A stretch of DNA of 37,416 bases from 70-18 sp041691815 (GTDB lineage Bacteria > Pseudomonadota > Alphaproteobacteria > Acetobacterales > Acetobacteraceae), in assembly GCA_041691815.1 (NCBI GenBank), contig JBEPTZ010000032.1, positions 1-37,416 of the forward strand, given 5' to 3'. The notes beneath the pieces were generated by a model. The model saw only the letters and a list, made by a program, of their open reading frames with translations, was not told the origin of the DNA and searched no databases. Of this stretch, positions 8,102-15,457 are shown piece after piece. Position 1 is the first letter of the stretch. The number at the start of each line of letters is the position of its first letter. Made by a program: the position numbers and the translations under genes.

Positions 8102-10162
8102 ATGAGCGGCTTGCGGATTGGCGTGGATATTGGTGGCACGTTTACCGACCTGGTGGTGATCGGGGCGGATGGTGCGGTGCGGACGCATAAGACCGCTTCG
8201 ACGCCGGAGGACTACTCGGTGGGGATCGAGGCGGGGCTGCGGGTGTTGCTGGGCGGGGAGGTGGTGGAGGAGGTGCTGCATGCGACCACGATCGGGTCGA
8301 ACGCGGTGCTGGAGGGCCGGGGGGCGCGGACGGCGCTGATTACCAGCCGCGGGTTTCGCGATGTGCTGGAGATTCGCGATCTGCGGATGCCTCGGCTGTA
8401 CGATATCGGCTGGACCAAGCCGCCGGCGCTGGTGGAGCGGCGGTTGCGGCTGGAGGTGGGCGGGCGGATCGGGCCGGATGGCGGCGAGCGGGCGGCGCTG
8501 GAGATGGAGGATGTGGCGGCGGCGATCCGGTTGATCGAGGCCGAGGGGGTGGCGAGCGTGGCGGTGTGCCTGCTGCATTCGTATGCCAATCCGGCGCACG
8601 AGCAGGCGGTGGTGGCGGCGGTGGCGGCGGCGCTGCCGGGGGTGGCGGTGACGGCGAGTTATCAGTTGCTGCCGGAGATCAAGGAGTATCCGCGCACCAG
8701 CACGACGGTGGTGAATGCGTATCTGCAGCCGGTGGTGCGGGCGTATCTGGTGGCGCTGGAGGCGCGGCTGCGGGGGTTGGGGATCGGGGCCGGGCTGCGG
8801 TTGATGCAATCGAATGGCGGGCTGGCCTCGGCGGCGCAGGCGGCGGCGTTTCCGGCCCATATCGTCGAGAGCGGGCCGGCGGCGGGGGTGGTGGGGGCGG
8901 CGGTGCTGGCGGCGCATCTGGGCGAGCGGCTGGTGGTGACGTTCGACATGGGCGGCACCACGGCCAAGGCCGGGCTGGTGGAGGACGGCGAGGTTCTGCG
9001 CACCGAGGCGATGGAGGTGGGCGGCGGGGTGATGGCCGGCGCCAGGCTGCTGGTGGGGGCCGGGTATATGTTGAAGCTGCCGGCGGTCGATCTTGCCGAG
9101 GTGGGGGCGGGGGGCGGCTCGATCTGCCGGATTGATGCCGGCGGCGCGCCGAAGGTGGGGCCGCATTCGGCGGGGGCCGATCCGGGGCCGGTGTGTTATG
9201 GGCGCGGCGGCGTGGAGCCGACGATCACCGATTGCGGGGTGGTGCTGGGGTATCTCGATCCGGCCGGGCTGGCGGGTGGGGCGCTGGCGCTGGATGCGGA
9301 GGCAGCGCGGGCGGCGGTGGCGGCGCGGCTGGCGGGGCCGTTGCGGTTGCCGGTGGAGCAGGCGGCGCATGGCATGCTGCAACTGGCCTCGGCGGTGATG
9401 ATGCGGGCGATCCGGGCGGTGTCCGTCGAGCGGGGGCGGGATATCAGGCAGGCGGCGCTGCTGGCGTTCGGCGGCAACGGGCCGCTGTTCGCGGCGTGGA
9501 TGGCGCGGGAGTTGGGGATTACGAGGGTGATCGTGCCGCCGATGCCGGGGCTGTTCAGCGCCTTCGGGCTGCTGCTGGCGGATACCGAGCATCATGCGAC
9601 GCGCAGCCTGCGGATGCGGCTGGATGCGGCGGATGCCGGGGTGGTGCAACGGGCGCTGGATGATCTGGTGGCGGCGGGGCGGGGGCATCTGGCGGCGGAT
9701 GGGTTTCCGGCCGAGCGGCAGCTTCTGATGCTGTCGGCGATGGCGCGGTATGTTGGGCAGTCGAGCGAGCTGGTGGTGCCGGTTGCGGGGCTGGACGCGG
9801 CTTCGCTGCTGGGCGGGCTGGCGGAGGCGTTCGGGGTGGAGCATGCGCGCAGCTACGGGTTTCGCGCCGGCGCCGAGGAGCCGGTGGAGTTGATGGGGCT
9901 GTCGCTGGTGGCGCGCGGGGTGGCGGAGCGGGCGCGGCTGCCGGCGGCGGTGGCGCCTGCGGTGGCTCCGGGGCCGGCGCTGCGGCAGGCGTGGTTCGCC
10001 AATGTTGGCTGGGTGGCGACGCCGGTTTGCGACCGGGCCGGGCTGGCAGTGGCGGCGCGGGTGGGGCCGTTGATCGTGCAGGAGTATGATGCGACCTGCC
10101 TGGTGCCGCCTGGGGTGCGGGCTGGGGTGGATGGGTTTGGGAATATTGTGTTGGAGGTTTAG
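8102..10162 (+). CDS. hyuA: Hydantoinase A/oxoprolinase family subunit
   Basis: This 686-residue protein has the ASKHA (actin-like) ATPase fold. GVDIGGTFTDLVV at residues 7-19 is the phosphate-1 loop and MGGTTAKAGLV near 285 is phosphate-2. The SAGADPGPVCYGRGG block is characteristic of the family. HyuA supplies ATP-driven ring opening together with HyuB on hydantoins, oxoproline or related substrates. ATG 8102 was chosen because AGGA lies 10 nt upstream and GVDIGGT starts at once. The longer frame from 8048 would translate the repeat. Codon use is extreme, with GCG, GTG, CGG and GGG dominating, unlike the C-ending genes at 0.7-3.3 kb. A repeat copy follows 7 nt after the stop. Confidence 0.92.
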   Translation: MSGLRIGVDIGGTFTDLVVIGADGAVRTHKTASTPEDYSVGIEAGLRVLLGGEVVEEVLHATTIGSNAVLEGRGARTALITSRGFRDVLEIRDLRMPRLYDIGWTKPPALVERRLRLEVGGRIGPDGGERAALEMEDVAAAIRLIEAEGVASVAVCLLHSYANPAHEQAVVAAVAAALPGVAVTASYQLLPEIKEYPRTSTTVVNAYLQPVVRAYLVALEARLRGLGIGAGLRLMQSNGGLASAAQAAAFPAHIVESGPAAGVVGAAVLAAHLGERLVVTFDMGGTTAKAGLVEDGEVLRTEAMEVGGGVMAGARLLVGAGYMLKLPAVDLAEVGAGGGSICRIDAGGAPKVGPHSAGADPGPVCYGRGGVEPTITDCGVVLGYLDPAGLAGGALALDAEAARAAVAARLAGPLRLPVEQAAHGMLQLASAVMMRAIRAVSVERGRDIRQAALLAFGGNGPLFAAWMARELGITRVIVPPMPGLFSAFGLLLADTEHHATRSLRMRLDAADAGVVQRALDDLVAAGRGHLAADGFPAERQLLMLSAMARYVGQSSELVVPVAGLDAASLLGGLAEAFGVEHARSYGFRAGAEEPVELMGLSLVARGVAERARLPAAVAPAVAPGPALRQAWFANVGWVATPVCDRAGLAVAARVGPLIVQEYDATCLVPPGVRAGVDGFGNIVLEV

Positions 10163-10164
10163 GT

Positions 10165-10300
10165 AAGTTCTTCTTTTTGTGAACAAAAAGAAGCAAAAAA
10201 ACTTTTTATCCATTGGAGTGTACGGAGTCTCCACTGGGTAAATGTTGCAAGGCGGATAAAAAGAGCTTTTTGGTTCTTTTTTTGCAAAAAAGAACTGCTT
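10165..10300. repeat. Intergenic hairpin repeat, copy R3, inverted relative to R2
   Basis: Hairpin B comes first (CTTCTTTTTGT 10170-10180, ACAAAAAGAAG 10183-10193), 7 nt after the hyuA stop. Next is a 10-bp inverted repeat, CTTTTTATCC (10202-10211) with GGATAAAAAG (10254-10263), which encloses the ATCCATTGGAGTGTACGG block and TGCAAGGCGGA (complements of the R2 core). A slightly imperfect hairpin A follows (10273-10295). The qor ribosome binding site GGAGG (10309-10313) lies just past it. Compared with R2, stem B carries paired changes that keep it complementary. Confidence 0.85.
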
Positions 10301-10319
10301 TCTTTCCTGGAGGTTTGCC

Positions 10320-11312
10320 ATGCCCGATATGCAGTTCATCGAAGCCTCGGCCCCTGGTGGTCCGGAGGTGTTGCGGCTGGCGCGCGGGCCGGTGCCGGTG
10401 CCGAAGCCCGATGAGGTGTTGATCCGGGTGATGGCGGCGGGGGTGAACCGGCCGGATGTGTCGCAGCGGGCGGGGAGTTATCCGCCGCCGCCTGGGGCGA
10501 GCCAGATCATCGGGCTGGAGGTGGCCGGCGAGGTGGCGGCGGTGGGGGCGGCGGCGGGCCGGTTCCGGCGGGGGGACCGGGTGTGTGCGTTGGCCAATGG
10601 CGGGGGGTATGCGGAGTTTTGCGCGGCGCCGGAGACGCAGACGCTGGCCTGGCCGGAGGGGTTTGACGCGGTGCGGGCGGCGGCGGTGCCGGAGACGTAT
10701 TTCACCGTCTGGGCCAATCTGTTCATGCTGGGGCGGCTGGCGAAGGGGGAGAGTGTGCTGGTGCATGGCGGCACCTCGGGGATCGGGGTGACGGCGCTGC
10801 AACTGGCGCGGGAGTTCGGGGCGAGCGCGTTCGCCACGGCGGGCAGCGACGAGAAGGTGGCGGCGGTGGAGCGGCTGGGGGCGGTGGGGATCAATTACCG
10901 GACGGCGGATTTTCTTGAGGTGGTGAGGGAGAGGACCGGCGGGCGCGGGGTGGATGTGGTGCTGGACATGGTGGGGGCGACGTATTTTCCGCGCAATCTG
11001 CAATGCCTGGCGCTGGATGGGCGGCTGGTGTTCATCGCGTTCCAGCAAGGGAGCAAGGTGGACGGGGTGAATCTGCTGCCGATCATGACCAAGCGGTTGA
11101 CGCTCACCGGCTCGACGATGCGGCCGCGGACGACGGCGCAGAAGGCGGCGATTGCCGATGAATTGCGGGCGAAGGTGTGGCCGGTGCTGGCGGCCGGGCG
11201 GTGCGGGCCGGTGATCCATCAGGTGTTTGCGCTGGGCGAGGTGGCGACGGCGCATCGGTTGCTGGAGAGCAGCGCGCATATCGGCAAGATCGTGCTGCAC
11301 GTGGCGAATTAG
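10320..11312 (+). CDS. NAD(P)H-quinone oxidoreductase, PIG3/QOR type (zinc-free MDR)
   Basis: This 330-residue medium-chain dehydrogenase/reductase has a GroES-like domain (about 1-120) and a Rossmann domain carrying HGGTSGIGVTALQLA (149-163), the nucleotide-binding motif of the PIG3/quinone oxidoreductase branch. The Cys/His/Glu zinc ligands of alcohol dehydrogenases are missing, which fits quinone or enone reductases. The C-terminal HQVFALGEVATAHRLLESSAHIGKIVL is typical of the group. The start is firm: GGAGG sits 6 nt before ATG. It is followed after 3 bases by the DMT transporter, so it likely begins a three-gene run with that gene and the esterase. Its physiological electron acceptor is not readable. 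Confidence 0.92.
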   Translation: MPDMQFIEASAPGGPEVLRLARGPVPVPKPDEVLIRVMAAGVNRPDVSQRAGSYPPPPGASQIIGLEVAGEVAAVGAAAGRFRRGDRVCALANGGGYAEFCAAPETQTLAWPEGFDAVRAAAVPETYFTVWANLFMLGRLAKGESVLVHGGTSGIGVTALQLAREFGASAFATAGSDEKVAAVERLGAVGINYRTADFLEVVRERTGGRGVDVVLDMVGATYFPRNLQCLALDGRLVFIAFQQGSKVDGVNLLPIMTKRLTLTGSTMRPRTTAQKAAIADELRAKVWPVLAAGRCGPVIHQVFALGEVATAHRLLESSAHIGKIVLHVAN

Positions 11313-11315
11313 GGG

Positions 11316-12209
11316 GTGCGCGAGGCTGAGCGGCTGCCGGTTCTGGGGCTGGTGCAGTTGGCGGCCTCGGTGGTGCTGCTGGCCAGCGCCTGGCCGGTGA
11401 CCAAGCAGGCGATCAATCTGGGGGCGTCGCCGATCTGGTTCGCGGTGGGGCGGGCGGGGTGCTCGGCGCTGGTGGCGCTGGTGCTGCTGGCGGCGATGCG
11501 GCGGGTGCGGCTGCCGGGGCGGCGGGATATGCCGGCGCTGCTGGGGGTGGGGCTGCTGCAACTGGCGGCGTTTTTCGCGTTCGCACATCTGGCGGTGGCG
11601 TGGGTGCCGGCGGGGCGGACGGCGGTGCTGTCGAACGTGACGACGATCTTCGTGGTGCCGCTGTCGATGCTGGTGTTGCACGAGCATATTCCGCCGCGGC
11701 GGTGGCTGGCGGCCGGGCTGGGGGTGGTCGGCGTGGTGGTGCTGATGGGGCCGTGGGCGATCGACTGGAGCAGGCGCGAGGTGCTGATCGGGCATCTGTT
11801 TCTGCTGGCGGCGGCGGCGGCGTTCAGTGGGGCGATCATCATCGTGCGGCGGTTTCCGCCGGCGCTCAGCATGTTTCAGCTGCTGCCGTGGTGCTTCGGG
11901 CTGGCGACCTGCGTGCTGGTGTCGCTGGCGATGGTGCATGGCGGCGGGGTTGGGCGGTGGCCGGCGCCGGCGCTGGGGGCGATGGGGTATATCGGCGGAT
12001 TTGCCGGGCCGGTGGGGACCTGGTGCGTGATGGAGGCGGCGGCGAGCCTGCCGGCGATGGTGTCCTCGGTGGGGTTTTTGATGACGCCGGCGGCGGGGCT
12101 GCTGCTGGCGACCTGGTGGCTGGGGGAGCGGCTGGGGGTCGATCTGGTGGCGGGGACGGCGCTGATTCTGGGCGGGGTGGGGTTTGCGGCCTGGCCGAGG
12201 CGGAAATGA
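11316..12209 (+). CDS. DMT superfamily transporter (EamA-type, two-repeat)
   Basis: This protein of about 297 residues has ten predicted hydrophobic helices in two EamA-like halves (about 10-140 and 155-293). The first half ends with AWVPAGRTAVLSNVTTIFVVPLSMLVLHEHIPPRRWLAAGLGVVGVVVLMG and the second with the matching VSSVGFLMTPAAGLLLATWWLGERLGVDLVAGTALILGGV. The ExxP/GE-type helix ends are diagnostic of the family. EamA proteins usually export amino acids or metabolites across the inner membrane. The start is assumed to be GTG 11316, just after the qor stop; the GGGGG stretch overlapping it makes the exact start uncertain. The stop overlaps the esterase ATG (ATGA). Confidence 0.85.
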   Translation: MREAERLPVLGLVQLAASVVLLASAWPVTKQAINLGASPIWFAVGRAGCSALVALVLLAAMRRVRLPGRRDMPALLGVGLLQLAAFFAFAHLAVAWVPAGRTAVLSNVTTIFVVPLSMLVLHEHIPPRRWLAAGLGVVGVVVLMGPWAIDWSRREVLIGHLFLLAAAAAFSGAIIIVRRFPPALSMFQLLPWCFGLATCVLVSLAMVHGGGVGRWPAPALGAMGYIGGFAGPVGTWCVMEAAASLPAMVSSVGFLMTPAAGLLLATWWLGERLGVDLVAGTALILGGVGFAAWPRRK

Positions 12210-12967
12210 AGTTGCATGCGGTGGAGGCGGGCGCGGGGCGGCCGGTGGTGCTGCTGCATGGGCTGTTCGGGCAGGCGGGGAATTTCGGCGCGGTGCAGCG
12301 GCGGCTGGCGGCGGAGTATCGGGTGATCGCGCTGGATTTGCGCAATCATGGCGCCAGCCCGCATGCCGAGGGCATGGGGTATGCGGCGATGGCCGCGGAT
12401 GTGCTGGAGACCTTGGAGGCGATGGGGGCGCTGCCGTGCCGGTTGGTGGGGCACTCGATGGGCGGCAAGGTGGCGATGATGGCGGCGCTCACCCGGCCGG
12501 AGGCGGTGGCGCTGCTGGTGGTGGCGGATATCGCGCCGGTGGCCTATCCGCCGCATCTGCGCGGGTATGTGGCGGCGATGCGAGCGGTGGCGCTGGCGCC
12601 GGGGCTGAGCCGGGCGGCGGCGGATGCGGCGCTGATGGGGGCGGTGGCGGAGGCCAGGGTGCGCGGGTTCTTGTTGCAGAGCCTGGTGCCGGGCGAGCGG
12701 CCGCGCTGGAAGCTGGGGCTGGCCGCGATCGAGGCGGCGATGCCGGAGATCGAGGGGTGGGAGGCGCCGGCGGGGGCGGCGTATGGCGGGCCGGTGCTGT
12801 TCGTGGCGGGCGGGCGCAGCGATTATATTCGCGCCGAATATCGCGGGGCGATCCGGACGTTGTTTCCGGCGGCGCGGTTCGTGGTGCTGCGGCGGGCCGG
12901 GCATTGGCTGCATGCCGACGACCCGCAGGGGTTCCTGGAGGTGCTGACCGTGGCGCTGGCCGGCTGA
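12206..12967 (+). CDS. Alpha/beta-fold hydrolase, YbfF-like esterase
   Basis: This 253-residue cytoplasmic hydrolase begins MKLHAVEAGAGRPVVLLHGLFG, with the HG oxyanion segment at 18-19. The nucleophile elbow GHSMGG holds Ser84, VVADIAPVAYPP holds Asp108, GGRSDYI holds Ser205, and AGHWLHAD holds His233. That Ser-Asp-Ser-His spacing matches the unusual tetrad described for E. coli YbfF (Ser89, Asp113, Ser206, His234), which points to a short-chain or thioester esterase of that subgroup. The start is fixed by the 4-nt ATGA overlap with the DMT gene, so the two are translationally coupled. It ends 6 bp from the convergent small secreted protein gene. The natural ester is unknown. Confidence 0.9.
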   Translation: MKLHAVEAGAGRPVVLLHGLFGQAGNFGAVQRRLAAEYRVIALDLRNHGASPHAEGMGYAAMAADVLETLEAMGALPCRLVGHSMGGKVAMMAALTRPEAVALLVVADIAPVAYPPHLRGYVAAMRAVALAPGLSRAAADAALMGAVAEARVRGFLLQSLVPGERPRWKLGLAAIEAAMPEIEGWEAPAGAAYGGPVLFVAGGRSDYIRAEYRGAIRTLFPAARFVVLRRAGHWLHADDPQGFLEVLTVALAG

Positions 12968-12973
12968 GCAGCA

Positions 12974-13378
12974 TCAGGATTTGCGCAGCGTCATCTTGAC
13001 GGCACACAGGTTGCTGCCGATTTCGGCCTCCAGCACGCCGCCGGCGATGCGGCCATGCATTTCGAACACGCGGGTGCCCTGGCGGGAGTTGGTGTCGGAC
13101 ATGGCGGCGGCCTCGCCCTTGAAGCTGCCGTCCGGGGCGATTTTCAGGGTGATCTTATCGCCGCCGTTTTTGCTGGCTCCCCAACTGCGGGTGAAGCCGT
13201 TGTCGACCACGCGGATCGTCACGTCGTCGCGGGTCAGCTTGGCGCAGGTGGCGGAATTGTTGGTGCGGATGGTGGTCTGGCTGCCGCGATAGATGCCGTC
13301 GAAATTGCCGGCGGCCCAACTGGCGGCAGGTGTGGCGAGCAGCAGGCATGCGGCGATGGGCAGAAGGGCGCGGGGCAT
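12974..13378 (-). CDS. Small secreted protein of unknown function, paralogue 1
   Basis: This 134-residue protein has a Sec signal peptide (about 1-22, cleavage near ASWAAG). The mature part begins AGNFDGIYRGSQTTIR and ends NLCAVKMTLRKS. Two cysteines (one near residue 45, one near 125) could form a disulfide. The IAPDGSFKGEA segment suggests a beta-rich fold. I do not recognise a named family. It is the diverged tandem copy of the gene at 13573, roughly half identical by eye, with the same first ten mature residues and the same last eleven. ATG 13378 is preceded on its strand by AGGAC. Upstream lie a shared dyad and what looks like a copied fragment of the rlmD 3' end. Confidence 0.8.
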   Translation of the reverse strand: MPRALLPIAACLLLATPAASWAAGNFDGIYRGSQTTIRTNNSATCAKLTRDDVTIRVVDNGFTRSWGASKNGGDKITLKIAPDGSFKGEAAAMSDTNSRQGTRVFEMHGRIAGGVLEAEIGSNLCAVKMTLRKS

Positions 13379-13435
13379 GGCGGCTTGTCCTGGACAGGGG
13401 TCCAGTGTGGATGACGGAACTTCGCGGATTTGTCG

Positions 13436-13451
13436 TCATTCGGGTGAATGA
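13436..13451 (-). promoter_or_regulatory. 16-bp dyad TCATTC-N4-GAATGA upstream of paralogue 1
   Basis: A perfect 6-bp inverted repeat with a 4-base centre lies 57 nt before the start codon of the first small secreted protein. The same dyad stands at the same distance from the second paralogue (14032-14047). It could be an operator, or simply unaltered duplicated sequence that once formed part of the rlmD 3' region. Confidence 0.45.
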
Positions 13452-13462
13452 GGCGGCGGCGG

Positions 13463-13545
13463 TTATTTGTGGAAAACTGTTACGCGCTCCAGGCGCGGGG
13501 CAGAGACAAACCGGTCGGTTGGGGCGATGGTTTCGTGCCGATGCC
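13463..13545 (-). pseudogene. Remnant of the rlmD 3' end carried by the tandem duplication
   Basis: Read leftward, this stretch ends in codons for DRFVSAPRLERVTVFHK and a TAA. The intact rlmD gene ends DQFLWSPRLESVTIFDK and TAA. The match continues a little further upstream with a small indel and then fades. The remnant stop is 12 bp from the dyad at 13436-13451, exactly as the real rlmD stop is 12 bp from the dyad at 14032-14047. No start or upstream rlmD sequence is present, so it is a fragment and not a gene. The limits are approximate. Confidence 0.7.
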
Positions 13546-13572
13546 GCCGGCTGCCACGCTGGCTGGGCGACG

Positions 13573-13974
13573 TCAGGATTTGCGCAGCGTCATTTTGACG
13601 GCGCAGGTTCTGCTGCCGAGTTCAGCCTCAAGCGTGTCGCCGGTGATGCGGCCATGAACATCGACGGGGCCGCTGAATCGTCCGCTGACATTGGTTGGGG
13701 AGGCCTGGCCCGCGAAGCTGCCATCCGGTGCTATATGCAGGGTGATGTTGACGCGGAAGCGGCCGCCGCCCCATGCGCGGGCGAAGCTGTTATCGACGAC
13801 ATGCACGACCACAGGTTGGGCCGCCTTGGCGCATTCGGGTGCGTTGTCGTTGCGGATGAGGGTCTGGTCACCGCGATAGATGCCGTCGAAATTGCCGGCG
13901 GCCCAGGTGGCGGTGGGGGCGGCGAGCGGCGCGAGCAGGAGGCAGGTGGCGGTGAGCATGAGGGGGCGGAGCAT
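13573..13974 (-). CDS. Small secreted protein of unknown function, paralogue 2
   Basis: This 133-residue protein starts MLRPLMLTATCLLLAP, a Sec signal peptide cleaved near TATWAAG. The mature region is AGNFDGIYRGDQTLIR through CAVKMTLRKS, with the same two-cysteine pattern as paralogue 1. ATG 13974 is used because AAGGAC precedes it at a good distance; a TTG at 13992 is the alternative. It lies 84 bp downstream of rlmD on the same strand, and could be read from the rlmD transcript or its own promoter. This copy sits next to the intact rlmD and is therefore probably the parental locus. Function is unknown; a periplasmic or extracellular location is likely. Confidence 0.8.
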   Translation of the reverse strand: MLRPLMLTATCLLLAPLAAPTATWAAGNFDGIYRGDQTLIRNDNAPECAKAAQPVVVHVVDNSFARAWGGGRFRVNITLHIAPDGSFAGQASPTNVSGRFSGPVDVHGRITGDTLEAELGSRTCAVKMTLRKS

Positions 13975-14031
13975 GGCGACGGTCCTTGCCAAGATGCTCC
14001 GAGTCTATGCGCTAAATCACCGGTTTCGTCG

Positions 14032-14047
14032 TCATTCAGGTGAATGA
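14032..14047 (-). promoter_or_regulatory. 16-bp dyad TCATTC-N4-GAATGA upstream of paralogue 2
   Basis: This is the same inverted repeat as at 13436-13451, with AGGT in place of GGGT at the centre. It again lies 57 nt before the start codon and 12 bp past the rlmD stop. Conservation of both arms while the surrounding DNA has diverged hints at selection, but two copies are too few to prove it. Confidence 0.45.
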
Positions 14048-14058
14048 GCGAGGCGCGG

Positions 14059-15330
14059 TTATTTGTCGAATATTGTCACGCTCTCGAGTCGAGGAGACCA
14101 GAGGAACTGGTCGATCGGGGTGGCGGCCAGCAGCTTGTAGCCGGCGTCGCGGAACAGTCTCGCGTCGCGGCCGAGGGTGGCGGGGTTGCAACTGACATAG
14201 ATGATGCGGGCGACGCCGCTGGCGGCGATCAGGGCGGCCTGGGCGACGGCGCCGTTATGCGGCGGGTCGAGCACCACGGCGGCAAACGCGGCGAGTTCCT
14301 TCGGCGCAAGCGGCTGGCGGGTGAGGTCGCGGCGCAGCGCCTCGACGCGGCCGGCCAGGCCCTGGGTGTTGGCGGCGTGGCGCAGTGCCGCGTGGGCCTC
14401 GGCGTCGCCCTCATAGGCGGCGATACGGGCGTGTTTGGCCAGCGCGAAGGTGAGAGTGCCGCAGCCGGCGTAGAGTTCGGCGATGCGGGCGCGGCCTTTG
14501 AGCGGGGGCAGGCCGGCGGTGATGGCGGCGATGATCGCCCGCTCGCCCTCGGCGGAGGCTTGCAGGAAGGCGCCGGGGGGCGGGGTGACGGTCGCGCCGG
14601 AGAAGCTGGTGGTCGGCGGGCGTTGCTGGGCGGCGGTCTCGTGCGGGCCGTCGCCGAGGGCGGCGGTGATGCGGGGCAGGCCGTGGGTTGCGGCGAAGGC
14701 GGCGAGTTTGCTGCGGTCGGGAGTGGAGAGTGGGGCGTCCAGCCGCAGCAGCAGGTCGGGGCCGGAGTCCAGCAGGTTGAGGATTGCCGAGCCGCTGCGG
14801 CGCAGGCCGTTGAGGCTGCGCAGCAGGGTGCGCAACGGGGCGATCAGCGCGAACAGCGTAGGGTGCAGCACCGGGCAGGCCTGCAGGTCGACGATCTCGG
14901 CACTGCGCCTGGCGTGCAGGCCGAGCAGTAACGCGGCCCCCTTGCGCTGGATGGCGAGATCGATGCGGCGGCGGGCGTAGGGCGGGGTGCGGATCGTCGG
15001 CGCGGGGGTGTCGCTGTAGCCGGCGCGCTGCAGGGCGGTGGCCAGCAGGCCGGTCTTCCAGGCGAGATAGGCGGTGTCGTCCCAGTGCTGCAGCGCGCAG
15101 CCGCCGCAGACGCCGAAATGCCGGCAGGGGGCGGCGACCCGCTCGGGGCTGGTGGAGAGCAGTTCGGCGGTGGCGGCCCAGCCGTCGCCACGCTTGATGG
15201 TGGGGTGTGCGACGACCAACTCGCCGGACAGGGTGTCGGGCAGGTAGACGGCGGCGCCATTGACGAGGTGGCCGACGCCGTCGCCCTCGGTGCCGATGTA
15301 TTCGACGCGGAGTTCTTCGGGAGTCAGCAA
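14059..15330 (-). CDS. rlmD: 23S rRNA (uracil-C5)-methyltransferase, RlmD/TrmA family
   Basis: This SAM-dependent RNA m5U methyltransferase has about 423 residues. An N-terminal TRAM-like segment (about 1-65) precedes an iron-sulfur cluster motif, Cys69-x5-Cys75-x2-Cys78, with the fourth ligand at Cys152 (LQACPVLHP). The C-terminal Rossmann domain shows AELYAGCGTLTFALA (SAM motif I), VVLDPPHNGA, and VSCNPATLGRD, whose Cys is the covalent catalyst. The frame is open to a TTG at 15363, but residues encoded there come from the hairpin repeat. TTG 15330, giving LTPEELRVEYIGTEGDG, fits family N termini better. No good ribosome binding site is visible for either, so the start is uncertain. Confidence 0.85.
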   Translation of the reverse strand: MLTPEELRVEYIGTEGDGVGHLVNGAAVYLPDTLSGELVVAHPTIKRGDGWAATAELLSTSPERVAAPCRHFGVCGGCALQHWDDTAYLAWKTGLLATALQRAGYSDTPAPTIRTPPYARRRIDLAIQRKGAALLLGLHARRSAEIVDLQACPVLHPTLFALIAPLRTLLRSLNGLRRSGSAILNLLDSGPDLLLRLDAPLSTPDRSKLAAFAATHGLPRITAALGDGPHETAAQQRPPTTSFSGATVTPPPGAFLQASAEGERAIIAAITAGLPPLKGRARIAELYAGCGTLTFALAKHARIAAYEGDAEAHAALRHAANTQGLAGRVEALRRDLTRQPLAPKELAAFAAVVLDPPHNGAVAQAALIAASGVARIIYVSCNPATLGRDARLFRDAGYKLLAATPIDQFLWSPRLESVTIFDK

Positions 15331-15337
15331 GGAAGCA

Positions 15338-15443
15338 GCGCTTTTTTGAAAAAAAGCGCGCAAAAAACTTCATCCATTGGCGCACCGGTGGCGGTGCGCC
15401 AATAGATGAAGTTTTTTTGCTTCTTTTTGTTCACAAAAAAAAG
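15338..15443. repeat. Intergenic hairpin repeat, copy R4, between gcdH and rlmD
   Basis: Three stems are visible. Hairpin A variant: GCGCTTTTTT (15338-15347) with AAAAAAGCGC (15350-15359). Central stem: CTTCATCCATTGGCGCACC (15368-15386) with GGTGCGCCAATAGATGAAG (15393-15411), 19 bp with one mismatch, flanked by A6 and T7 like a bidirectional terminator. Hairpin B: CTTCTTTTTGT (15420-15430) with a near-complement to 15443. The GGTTC/GAACC ends of stem A in other copies are replaced here by GCGC/GCGC, so pairing is kept while sequence changes. It starts 14 nt after the gcdH stop and reaches the start of rlmD. Confidence 0.87.
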
Positions 15444-15457
15444 ACTTTCCTGCTTAC

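Noticed and set aside
484..10300. Repeats considered as CRISPR units or insertion-sequence ends
   Set aside because: Copies are thousands of bases apart with genes between, without regular spacers, transposase genes or target duplications.
8099..10339. Leftward open frame of 746 codons opposite hyuA
   Set aside because: It is an Arg/His/Pro-rich low-complexity translation and also runs through the R3 repeat; it is the antisense shadow of G-ending codons in hyuA. The 637- and 577-codon leftward frames at 6107-8020 and 10206-11939 are rejected for the same reason.
13330..14043. Plus-strand frames across the small secreted genes (for example 237 codons at 13330-14043)
   Set aside because: No homology-like blocks. 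The minus-strand frames have signal peptides, ribosome sites and a conserved paralogue pair.
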